DNA of 5,418 nt from Cytophagaceae bacterium (GTDB taxonomy: Bacteria > Bacteroidota > Bacteroidia > Cytophagales > Spirosomataceae), in NCBI GenBank assembly GCA_027485075.1, contig JAIXRT010000268.1, positions 1 through 5,418 of the forward strand, in the 5' to 3' direction. Position numbers and translations under genes: made by a program. Within the stretch, counting starts at the first letter, position 1; each line of letters starts with the position of its first letter. A model generated the notes under the pieces. It saw only the letters and a program-made list of their open reading frames with translations. It was not told where the DNA came from and searched no databases. Below, in pieces: positions 1 through 5,418 of the stretch.

Positions 1-329
1 ATCACGTAGCCTCAAGAGCTAGAAGAAAGAAAATCCTTAAGTTAGCGAAAGGATTTTATGGTCGCGGTAAAAACGTTTGGACTGTAGCCAAAAACAAAGT
101 AGAGAAAGGTTTGCAATATGCTTATCGTGATCGTAAAGTTAAGAAAAGAGATTTTCGCGGACTTTGGATCCAACGTATCAATGCAGCTGTTCGTACGGAA
201 GGAATGTCTTATTCTGCGTTCATGGGCAAATACAATAAATCTGGAATGACTTTAAATCGTAAAGTTTTAGCTGACTTAGCGATGAATCACCCAGAAGCCT
301 TTAAAGCTGTCGTTAAGAAATTAGCGTAA
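1..329 (+). CDS. rplT: 50S ribosomal protein L20, 5' end cut by the window edge
   Basis: L20 binds 23S rRNA early in assembly of the large ribosomal subunit. The frame is open from the left edge: bases 1-2 are the end of one codon, and the readable protein begins [20 protein letters not shown], which matches L20 from about residue 7. About six codons (family start MPRSVN) therefore lie outside the window. The basic N-terminal helix is followed by the core motifs [20 protein letters not shown] and [15 protein letters not shown], then by [16 protein letters not shown] near the C-terminus, all typical of the family. The TTG at 111 is an internal Leu codon and not a start. The TAA stop at 327-329 gives a total near the usual 114-115 residues. 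The gene normally sits last in an infC-rpmI-rplT operon, and the terminator just downstream agrees with that. Identification is essentially certain. Confidence 0.98.
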   Translation, partial: HVASRARRKKILKLAKGFYGRGKNVWTVAKNKVEKGLQYAYRDRKVKKRDFRGLWIQRINAAVRTEGMSYSAFMGKYNKSGMTLNRKVLADLAMNHPEAFKAVVKKLA

Positions 330-337
330 GCCAAATG

Positions 338-369
338 AAAAGTCCCGATTTAGTCGGGACTTTTTTTTT
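338..369 (+). terminator. Intrinsic terminator after rplT
   Basis: An 11-bp perfect stem is formed by AAAAGTCCCGA (338-348) and TCGGGACTTTT (354-364) around a 5-base loop, TTTAG. A run of nine T (361-369) overlaps the right arm and extends past it. The element begins 8 bases after the rplT stop, so it should end the ribosomal protein transcript and separate it from the desulfurase operon. Confidence 0.93.
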
Positions 370-375
370 ATCCCT

Positions 376-383
376 TATCTTTG
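376..383 (+). promoter_or_regulatory. Candidate Bacteroidota -7 promoter box for the desulfurase operon
   Basis: TATCTTTG matches the Bacteroidota primary sigma -7 consensus TAnnTTTG at every fixed position. It lies just after the rplT terminator, where a new promoter is expected. A start of transcription around 388-391 would leave a leader of only about 10-14 bases before the TTG at 402. No clear -33 TTG partner is visible at the usual spacing, because that stretch is occupied by the terminator hairpin. The call is therefore moderate. Confidence 0.4.
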
Positions 384-401
384 TTGCCTAATCTGGTAAC
401 C

Positions 402-1508
402 TTGCAAAAGCCCATCTATTTCGATTATGCCGCGACCACCCCTGTTCATTCAGTGGTGCTTACCGATATGCTCCCCTATTTTACCGAGGATTTCGGAAAC
501 GCAGGCTCTAATCAGCATTATTATGGGTGGGTTGCAGATGAAGCAATTCAAAAGTCACGCGCTTCCATTGCCAATTATTTCAACTTACCTGCATCTAGCA
601 TCCTATTTACTTCCGGTGCGACTGAGTCAAATAATCTAGGTATTCAAGGATTTTTGTCTGGTAGAAAGCCAGGTCATATCATTACATCTACGTTGGAACA
701 TAAGGCGGTTTTGGCGGTATGCCAACACATGGAGTCGCTCGGTTGGTCAGTTACCTATGTAACTCCCAATGATGCTGGTATGATTGATGTGGAAGATGTC
801 AAGGCCGCGATACAATCTGATACCGTATTAATTACGCTCATGCTCGTGAATAATGAGCTGGGTACGATTACAGATTATGAAGCCATACGCGCATTAGCAG
901 ATACACATCAAGTAATCTTTCACGCAGATGCCACGCAGGCTATTGGAAAAATAGACCTACAAGGCAAGGCTTTGCCTCATATGATGAGCATTTCAGGACA
1001 TAAAGTTTATGGACCCAAAGGTATTGGTGCGCTAATTGTCCAACCAGGAGTACAGATTCAACCATTAGTATTTGGTGGTGATCAAGAACGGGGCATACGT
1101 AGTGGTACGTTGGCAGTCCCACAAATTGTAGGTTTAGCGGCATGCTTTCAATTAATTCCTGAACTATTGACGCATGCACAAACATTAGCTGAATATAAAT
1201 CGCGTATTGCGCAAGCTGTTCCCAAGCATTGGAAATTGAATGTGTCACGTGCGTCTACTGTTCCTCATATATTATGTATTTCGTTGCCAGAAACCGACTG
1301 GGAATCCTTATTTCAGCGGATTCCGAATGTAGCTGTCTCCAATGGTTCAGCGTGTAATGCCAAAACCCATTTACCTTCACATGTGTTAAAATCGATCGGA
1401 CTGTCCGATGCGGAAGCTTTGGCAACCTTACGTATCTCCATGGGATTAGGCACTACCGCACAAGATGTTGATTTTCTGATTTCCTATTTACATGAAAAGT
1501 TGAATTGA
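402..1508 (+). CDS. Cysteine desulfurase, group I (NifS/IscS-like), PLP-dependent
   Basis: This enzyme removes sulfur from L-cysteine, giving alanine and an enzyme-bound persulfide that is passed to Fe-S cluster, tRNA or molybdenum cofactor pathways in the cytoplasm. With the TTG at 402 as start the protein has 368 residues and begins MQKPIYFDYAATTP, the normal family N-terminus. Visible landmarks are SGATESNN (71-78), His100 stacking on PLP, HADATQ with Asp176 and Gln179, the Schiff-base Lys201 in SGHKVYGPKG, and catalytic Cys318 in SNGSACNAK within the long loop typical of group I. The family signature ERGIRSGT is also present. No ATG lies near the N-terminus. TTG at 381 is an alternative start (375 residues), but it overlaps the promoter-like box at 376-383, so 402 is preferred. 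The gene leads a three-gene operon with an XdhC-family protein next, which suggests molybdenum cofactor sulfuration, while a general Fe-S role remains possible. Confidence 0.93.
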   Translation: MQKPIYFDYAATTPVHSVVLTDMLPYFTEDFGNAGSNQHYYGWVADEAIQKSRASIANYFNLPASSILFTSGATESNNLGIQGFLSGRKPGHIITSTLEHKAVLAVCQHMESLGWSVTYVTPNDAGMIDVEDVKAAIQSDTVLITLMLVNNELGTITDYEAIRALADTHQVIFHADATQAIGKIDLQGKALPHMMSISGHKVYGPKGIGALIVQPGVQIQPLVFGGDQERGIRSGTLAVPQIVGLAACFQLIPELLTHAQTLAEYKSRIAQAVPKHWKLNVSRASTVPHILCISLPETDWESLFQRIPNVAVSNGSACNAKTHLPSHVLKSIGLSDAEALATLRISMGLGTTAQDVDFLISYLHEKLN

Positions 1509-1510
1509 AT

Positions 1511-2482
1511 ATGAAAGAGTTGATTCAAATTCTTGGCCAATTAAAGCGCTTGTTAAACTCAGGAGAATCATTCGCGTTAGCTACCGTGGTTTTTGTGGAA
1601 GGTTCAGCGTATCGCCGACCAGGGGCTCGGATGTTAATTGACGAAAATGGAAATTGGTGGGGCGGAATTAGTGGAGGGTGTTTAGAAGGTGATTTGTTGA
1701 AGAAAGCGCAATTGGCGATGCGCCAACAAACCATTAAGAATATTACGTATGATACGCGTGAAGATGACCCCTTCCAGTTGGGTGTCGGCCTGGGATGTCA
1801 GGGATTAATCGAAATTATCATTGATCCTATACGAGAACACCTAGAACAAGTTGCTGATCAATTAAACAGTTGTATAGATTCAGGATTAGCATATACGCTG
1901 CAGAGTACGTGGGAAGGTTCAGACTTTTCCATTCAGGCAGTGTCAGATACAAGTGGATCATTTACGCAGTCAGGAAATAAACAGGTATTTGTCGAACAAA
2001 TTCCTGCTAAAATGCGTATTTGGATTGTTGGCAATCAATTTGACGCAATCAGTTTAATCCAATTATGTCAGCAATTGGCTTGGGAGATTCACTGGGTTGG
2101 AAATAAGTTAAAGATGAATCCAAGCGTTCGTGATTCGGTCCAAGCTTGTTATGATTGGGATGATGATTTATCCGTACGAAATACGGACTGTCTCGTGCTG
2201 ATGACACATGATTTTGATCGGGATGTTGCATTTTTAAGCAATCAATATGCGGTCAATCGGTGGTCATATGTGGGTATTTTAGGCCCGAACAAACGAATGG
2301 ATCGAATATTAAAACAAATTCCAATGCTTCAAGTTAATTTACTATCAAGTCCAATTGGATTAGATATTGGCGCTGAAGGTCCAGATGAAATTGCGATTTC
2401 AATTGTATCTGAGATATTAGCAGTTAAAAATGGTCGTAATGGCCAACCATTAAAATATAAAAAAGGTAGTATACATTTATGA
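1511..2482 (+). CDS. XdhC/CoxI-family molybdenum cofactor maturation protein
   Basis: XdhC-type proteins bind molybdenum cofactor, protect it while its sulfur ligand is added, and deliver it to xanthine dehydrogenase-like hydroxylases. The N-terminal XdhC/CoxI domain is clear: ALATVVFVEGSAYRRPGARM (about 22-41), GGISGGCLEGDL with Cys57, and GVGLGCQG with Cys96. A Rossmann-type C-terminal domain starts near 169, and the family's PIGLDIGAEGPDEIAISI motif starts at 281, followed by a final GSIH. ATG 1511 is chosen as the start, giving 323 residues and lying two bases after the desulfurase stop; an upstream TTG at 1505 would add two residues. The Rossmann glycine loop is degenerate (IVGNQFDA), and the acidic residue expected after the second strand is replaced (HWVGNK). 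Cofactor use in that domain is therefore doubtful. Family membership is secure, but the target enzyme is not in this window. Confidence 0.9.
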   Translation: MKELIQILGQLKRLLNSGESFALATVVFVEGSAYRRPGARMLIDENGNWWGGISGGCLEGDLLKKAQLAMRQQTIKNITYDTREDDPFQLGVGLGCQGLIEIIIDPIREHLEQVADQLNSCIDSGLAYTLQSTWEGSDFSIQAVSDTSGSFTQSGNKQVFVEQIPAKMRIWIVGNQFDAISLIQLCQQLAWEIHWVGNKLKMNPSVRDSVQACYDWDDDLSVRNTDCLVLMTHDFDRDVAFLSNQYAVNRWSYVGILGPNKRMDRILKQIPMLQVNLLSSPIGLDIGAEGPDEIAISIVSEILAVKNGRNGQPLKYKKGSIHL

Positions 2483-3243
2483 ATTCCTTAGTAGCACTTA
2501 AAAAGGCGATTGAGCCGCACCAACAAGCTTTATTAACACATTCAATTAATAGTTACATTCAGTCTCCTAATGAGCTAGCCAATTTCATGCAGCATCATGT
2601 TTTTGCGGTTTGGGACTTTATGTCTTTGGTTAAGAAACTTCAAAAAGAACTTACCTCAGTTGATCAGCCTTGGGTACCTAAGGGCTCTCCTGAAGTTCGT
2701 TTTTTAATTAATGAAATTGTCTTAGGCGAAGAGTCGGATGTAGACCAACATGGTCAATACACAAGTCATTTTGAATTATATGTTCGCGCGATGCGTGAAT
2801 TAGGTATTGATGTGTTACCAGCCTTAAAGGAATTGACAAGTTGTCAATCTATCGCTGATGTACTAGACCTATTTCCTTCTCTCAAGATTCCTAAATCAGT
2901 ACGGGACTTTCTTACATTTACCTTCGAATCGATACAGAATAGACCGATTGAGGAAGTTGCAGCCATCTTTACATTTGGTCGAGAAGATTTGATTCCAGGT
3001 ATGTTCCAGCTGATTGTTGATCAATTAAAACAGGACTCTCCTGCTAAAATTGAAACTTTGGTTTATTATTTAGAACGTCATATCGAAGTGGATGGAGATC
3101 ATCATAGCCAATTAGCCTATCGAATGATGGAGGAATTATGTGGAGAAGATACCGATAAATGGTCGCGTGCTACACAGGCAGCGATTGAGTCATTGCAAGT
3201 GCGTAAGCAGTTGTGGGATGGAATTGTGGGAGGTAAGAGGTAA
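2479..3243 (+). CDS. DUF3050 family protein, probable heme-oxygenase-like fold
   Basis: This 254-residue protein of unknown reaction matches, from memory, the DUF3050 family along its whole length, a family I place in the heme-oxygenase/TenA-like all-helical group. Conserved blocks are HHVFAVWDFMSL (39-50), PWVPKG (64-69), NEIVLGEESD (78-87), SHFELY (96-101), TFGREDLIP (165-173) and YYLERHIEVDGDHH (196-209). The His/Glu/Asp clusters, especially Glu79/84/85, His97 and Glu199-His201-Asp205-His208/209, resemble metal ligands of heme-oxygenase-like diiron oxidases; this is inference. There is no signal peptide or membrane segment, so it should be cytoplasmic. Its ATG overlaps the XdhC stop (ATGA), implying translational coupling. 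The last residues (GGKR) and the stop are encoded by a 7-base repeat array, so the extreme C-terminus may be repeat-derived. A link to cofactor sulfuration rests only on operon context. Confidence 0.82.
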   Translation: MNSLVALKKAIEPHQQALLTHSINSYIQSPNELANFMQHHVFAVWDFMSLVKKLQKELTSVDQPWVPKGSPEVRFLINEIVLGEESDVDQHGQYTSHFELYVRAMRELGIDVLPALKELTSCQSIADVLDLFPSLKIPKSVRDFLTFTFESIQNRPIEEVAAIFTFGREDLIPGMFQLIVDQLKQDSPAKIETLVYYLERHIEVDGDHHSQLAYRMMEELCGEDTDKWSRATQAAIESLQVRKQLWDGIVGGKR

Positions 3244-3285
3244 GAATAGAGAGGTAAGAGGTAAGAAGTGAGAGGTAAGAGTGTA
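3230..3285 (+). repeat. Eight-unit heptanucleotide array overlapping the DUF3050 stop
   Basis: Fifty-six bases divide exactly into eight 7-mers: GAGGTAA, GAGGTAA, GAATAGA, GAGGTAA, GAGGTAA, GAAGTGA, GAGGTAA and GAGTGTA. Every unit starts with GA and ends with A, and five of the eight are identical. Three units together form a 21-base higher-order period. The array starts inside the DUF3050 gene (final GGKR and TAA) and ends next to the convergent terminator. It is purine-only except for T. Confidence 0.9.
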
Positions 3286-3330
3286 TAAAAAAGCCCGATC
3301 AATTAATAGACCGGGCTTTATTTATTTTAT
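3285..3330. terminator. Bidirectional terminator between the DUF3050 gene and dnaK
   Basis: An 11-bp stem is formed by AAAGCCCGATC (3290-3300) and GACCGGGCTTT (3309-3319) with one A-C mismatch and loop AATTAATA. Read on the - strand, the hairpin ends in a run of six T, which suits termination of dnaK. Read on the + strand, it is followed by the T-rich stretch ATTTATTTTAT, which suits termination of the operon. One hairpin therefore serves both convergent genes. Confidence 0.88.
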
Positions 3331-3335
3331 CACTT

Positions 3336-3357
3336 TACTACTCTCTACTCTCTACTA
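3336..3357 (-). repeat. Heptanucleotide repeat just beyond the dnaK stop
   Basis: On the + strand, TACTCTC occurs twice in tandem (3339-3352), followed by TACTA and preceded by a partial TAC. On the dnaK strand this reads as GAGAGTA units, close in style to the GAGGTAA units on the other side of the terminator. It begins four bases after the dnaK stop codon. The two arrays face each other as an imperfect inverted pair around the hairpin. Confidence 0.75.
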
Positions 3358-3361
3358 GAAA

Positions 3362-5248
3362 TTATTTCACCTCTTCGAAGGCAACATCTTCAGCGCCACC
3401 ATCAGTGGCAGTATCTGTAGGTTGTGCACCTTCTCCTCCTTCTGTTGCACCTGCAGCATACATTTCTTGTGAAGCTGCGGTCCAAGCTGTATTTAATTTC
3501 TCTAATCCAGCATCGATACCCGCCAAATCTTGAGAAGCATGTGCCACTCTTAATTCTGCTAAAGCACCTTCAATTGCTGTTTTATTTCCTTCTGATAATT
3601 TCTCACCATATTCTTTCAATTGCTTGTCAGATTGGAAAATCAACGCATCTGCTTGATTGATTTTTTCAACTTTTTCTTTTTCTAGTTTATCCGATGCTTC
3701 GTTCGCTTTCGCTTCGTTACGCATTTTCTCGATATCCTCATCTGTCAAACCGCTAGATGCTTCGATACGGATCTTTTGCTCTTTACCAGTTCCTTTATCT
3801 TTGGCAGATACGTTAAGGATACCATTCGCATCGATGTCAAATGTAACTTCGATTTGAGGTACTCCGCGTTGTGCTGGTGGCAAACCATCTAAGTGGAAAC
3901 GGCCTAATGAACGGTTATCTTTCGCCATTGGACGCTCACCTTGTAAAACGTTAAGTTCTACTGATGGTTGGTTATCCGCTGCCGTCGAGAATGTCTCAGA
4001 TTTCTTCGTTGGAATTGTCGTATTCGATTCAATCAATTTGGTAAATACGCCACCCATGGTCTCAATACCTAAAGAAAGTGGTGTAACGTCAAGTAATAAA
4101 ACGTCCTTCACCTCTCCTGTTAATACACCTCCTTGAATCGCAGCACCGATCGCCACAACTTCATCTGGATTAACTCCTTTAGAAGGTTTCTTACCAAAGA
4201 ATTTCTCAACTTCTTCTTGAATACGCGGAATACGTGTCGATCCACCCACCAAGATTACTTCATCAATATCAGCATTGGTATAACCAGCATTTTTCATGGC
4301 ACGCTTACAAGGCTCTAAAGTACGCTGAATTAGGCTATCTGCTAATTGCTCAAATTTTGCTTTGGACAATGAACGAACTAAGTGTTTTGGAATACCATCT
4401 ACTGGCATGATGTATGGCAAGTTGATTTCCGTAGAAGCACTTGAGCTTAATTCGATTTTAGCTTTTTCTGCAGCTTCTTTCAAACGCTGTAAAGCCATTG
4501 GATCTTTACGCAAATCGATTTTTTCATCCGAAATGAATTCTTCTGCTAACCAGTTAATGATTACCTGATCAAAGTCATCACCACCCAAGTGCGTATCTCC
4601 ATCGGTTGATTTAACTTCAAATACGCCATCACCTAATTCAAGAACAGACACGTCAAAAGTACCGCCACCTAAGTCAAATACGGCAATTTTCATATCCTTA
4701 CCACCTTTGTCTACTCCGTAAGCTAATGCAGCAGCTGTAGGCTCATTAATGATACGTTTTACTTCTAAACCAGCGATTTGACCAGCTTCTTTTGTTGCCT
4801 GACGCTCTGCATCATTAAAATAGGCAGGAACTGTAATGACAGCCTCCGAAACAGTTTGACCTAAATAGTCTTCTGCGGTTTGCTTCATTTTAGTCAAAAT
4901 TTGAGCTGAAATTTCTTGTGGTGTATACAAACGATCACCGATACGCACGCGAGGCGTGTCGTTATTTCCTTGCTCAACTTGATATGAGATTGTTTTTAAC
5001 TCTGAACTTACTTCTGAATACTTTTTACCCATGAAACGCTTCACAGATGAAATTGTATTCTGAGGATTCGTAATGGCTTGTCTTTTGGCAGGATCACCCA
5101 CTTTACGTTCTCCATTTTCTAAAAATGCTACAATGGAGGGTGTCGTTCTTCTACCTTCTGAATTAGCGATAACAACAGCCTCATTCCCTTCCATAACCGC
5201 CACACATGAGTTGGTGGTACCTAAGTCAATTCCAATAATTTTTCCCAT
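3362..5248 (-). CDS. dnaK: Molecular chaperone DnaK (Hsp70)
   Basis: This cytoplasmic ATP-driven chaperone binds exposed hydrophobic peptide stretches, with DnaJ and GrpE as partners. The protein is complete at 628 residues. The ATPase domain shows [10 protein letters not shown] (5-14), FDLGGGTFD (191-199) with Thr197 matching the E. coli Thr199 site, and VGGSTRIP (from 334). The interdomain linker VLLLD is at 383-387, followed by [13 protein letters not shown] of the substrate-binding domain. The helical lid leads to a low-complexity Gly/Ala/Thr/Glu tail ending FEEVK, the Bacteroidota-style end. The ATG start is fixed by the family N-terminus [10 protein letters not shown]. The leader is A-rich without a Shine-Dalgarno sequence. 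Neither dnaJ nor grpE follows; the gene is monocistronic towards a convergent terminator. The upstream region lacks a CIRCE inverted repeat but has two palindromes and a -24/-12-like element. Confidence 0.99.
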   Translation of the reverse strand: MGKIIGIDLGTTNSCVAVMEGNEAVVIANSEGRRTTPSIVAFLENGERKVGDPAKRQAITNPQNTISSVKRFMGKKYSEVSSELKTISYQVEQGNNDTPRVRIGDRLYTPQEISAQILTKMKQTAEDYLGQTVSEAVITVPAYFNDAERQATKEAGQIAGLEVKRIINEPTAAALAYGVDKGGKDMKIAVFDLGGGTFDVSVLELGDGVFEVKSTDGDTHLGGDDFDQVIINWLAEEFISDEKIDLRKDPMALQRLKEAAEKAKIELSSSASTEINLPYIMPVDGIPKHLVRSLSKAKFEQLADSLIQRTLEPCKRAMKNAGYTNADIDEVILVGGSTRIPRIQEEVEKFFGKKPSKGVNPDEVVAIGAAIQGGVLTGEVKDVLLLDVTPLSLGIETMGGVFTKLIESNTTIPTKKSETFSTAADNQPSVELNVLQGERPMAKDNRSLGRFHLDGLPPAQRGVPQIEVTFDIDANGILNVSAKDKGTGKEQKIRIEASSGLTDEDIEKMRNEAKANEASDKLEKEKVEKINQADALIFQSDKQLKEYGEKLSEGNKTAIEGALAELRVAHASQDLAGIDAGLEKLNTAWTAASQEMYAAGATEGGEGAQPTDTATDGGAEDVAFEEVK

Positions 5249-5278
5249 GATTATTTTTTTTAATTTTCATCCCTTTAA

Positions 5279-5294
5279 TACAAGGATAATGCCA
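5279..5294 (-). promoter_or_regulatory. Candidate dnaK promoter, sigma-54-like -24/-12 element
   Basis: On the dnaK strand the sequence reads TGGCA, T, TATCC, TTGTA, compared with the sigma-54 pattern TGGCAC-N5-TTGCA. The GG and TG doublets are correctly spaced, but the -12 GC is GT. Transcription would begin near 5268, leaving a leader of about 20 bases. The same place also gives TATCCTTG (5288-5281), one mismatch from the Bacteroidota -7 box TAnnTTTG, though no -33 TTG is found at the right distance. The location is convincing; the sigma factor is not settled. Confidence 0.45.
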
Positions 5295-5313
5295 TCCTAC
5301 TCTTTCGTGTCAC

Positions 5314-5334
5314 TTTATGCCAAATTGTCATAAA
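5314..5334. promoter_or_regulatory. 21-bp near-perfect palindrome upstream of dnaK, operator candidate
   Basis: The left arm TTTATGCCAA and the right arm TTGTCATAAA are separated by a single A and pair at 9 of 10 positions. The core on the dnaK strand has the form TGACA-N3-TGGCA. The centre (5324) lies 76 bases upstream of the dnaK start codon and about 20 bases upstream of the promoter-like element. No T-run follows, so it is better read as a protein-binding site than as a terminator. The binding protein is unknown. Confidence 0.55.
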
Positions 5335-5354
5335 TCAGGCTTAATTGATTTAAA

Positions 5355-5373
5355 TCGGCAGATAATCAGCCGA
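5355..5373. promoter_or_regulatory. 19-bp second palindrome upstream of dnaK
   Basis: The outer arms TCGGC and GCCGA enclose A-GAT-A-ATC-A, so 8 of 9 positions pair around a central A at 5364. The centre is exactly 40 bp from that of the first palindrome, close to four helical turns, although the two sequences differ. It may be a second binding site for dnaK control, or it may belong to a divergent gene beyond the right edge. Confidence 0.4.
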
Positions 5374-5418
5374 AATGATACTTTACCGCACAAGTTCATT
5401 GTAATGGAATTGACAATA

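Noticed and set aside
111..329. Independent 72-codon gene starting at TTG 111
   Set aside because: The frame is open to the left edge and matches L20 well upstream of 111, so this is only the C-terminal part of rplT.
940..1248. 102-codon open frame on the - strand within the desulfurase gene
   Set aside because: It is fully antisense to a gene with all catalytic residues intact, and its translation shows no recognisable domain.
5301..5330. Alternative sigma-54-like match TTTGGCATAAAGTGAC on the dnaK strand
   Set aside because: The -24 half is good, but the -12 position holds CA where GC is needed. It is better explained as part of the palindrome at 5314-5334.
3424..5333. Several + strand open frames across and beyond the 5' end of dnaK (for example 3424-3660, 3657-3857, 5073-5333)
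   Set aside because: These are antisense shadows of dnaK. The translations are low-complexity Leu/Ser-rich or unfamiliar, with no initiation context.
5398..5417. Inverted repeat ATTGT ... ACAAT at the right edge
   Set aside because: Five-base arms of A/T-rich sequence are expected by chance, and the context is cut off.
5249..5418. CIRCE inverted repeat (TTAGCACTC-N9-GAGTGCTAA) before dnaK
   Set aside because: It was searched for by eye on both strands; no arm of this element is present.
5404..5418. Possible start of a divergent + strand gene (ATG GAA TTG ACA ATA)
   Set aside because: Only five codons are visible before the window ends, with no supporting promoter or motif.

Overview
The window looks like a chromosomal housekeeping segment from a member of the Bacteroidota, most likely a Sphingobacteriales-type organism. 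The signs are moderately AT-rich DNA, A/T-rich leaders without Shine-Dalgarno sequences, a TAnnTTTG-type promoter box, a DnaK ending in FEEVK, and ribosomal protein L20 of Bacteroidota type. The genus is inference; the phylum is fairly secure.

Layout. (1) Positions 1-329 hold the 3' part of rplT (L20), which lacks about six N-terminal codons at the window edge and is closed by a strong hairpin terminator at 338-369. (2) A tightly packed three-gene operon on the + strand (about 402-3243) encodes a group I cysteine desulfurase, an XdhC/CoxI-family protein and a DUF3050 protein. The first junction leaves 2 bases and the second is an ATGA overlap. (3) A 118-base convergent intergenic region (3244-3361) carries a hairpin able to terminate from both sides. 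It is flanked on each side by purine-rich 7-base repeats, and the left array overlaps the last codons and the stop of the DUF3050 gene. (4) dnaK lies complete on the - strand (3362-5248). (5) Its 170-base upstream region (5249-5418) holds two near-perfect palindromes spaced 40 bp apart and a sigma-54-like -24/-12 element just before the start codon. No CIRCE element is visible.

How the genes may work together. In Rhodobacter capsulatus, XdhC binds molybdenum cofactor and works with a NifS-type cysteine desulfurase to add the terminal sulfur needed by xanthine dehydrogenase. The desulfurase-XdhC pair here fits such a sulfuration module, although no molybdoenzyme gene is in the window. The XdhC Rossmann-type domain has lost its usual glycine and acidic fingerprint, so its role may have shifted. 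The DUF3050 partner has conserved His/Glu/Asp clusters that suggest a heme-oxygenase-like metal protein; its reaction is unknown. DnaK and L20 are ordinary housekeeping genes. No mobile element, CRISPR array, tRNA or rRNA gene was seen. The most notable material is the dnaK control region, the heptad arrays around the convergent terminator, and the desulfurase/XdhC/DUF3050 operon.
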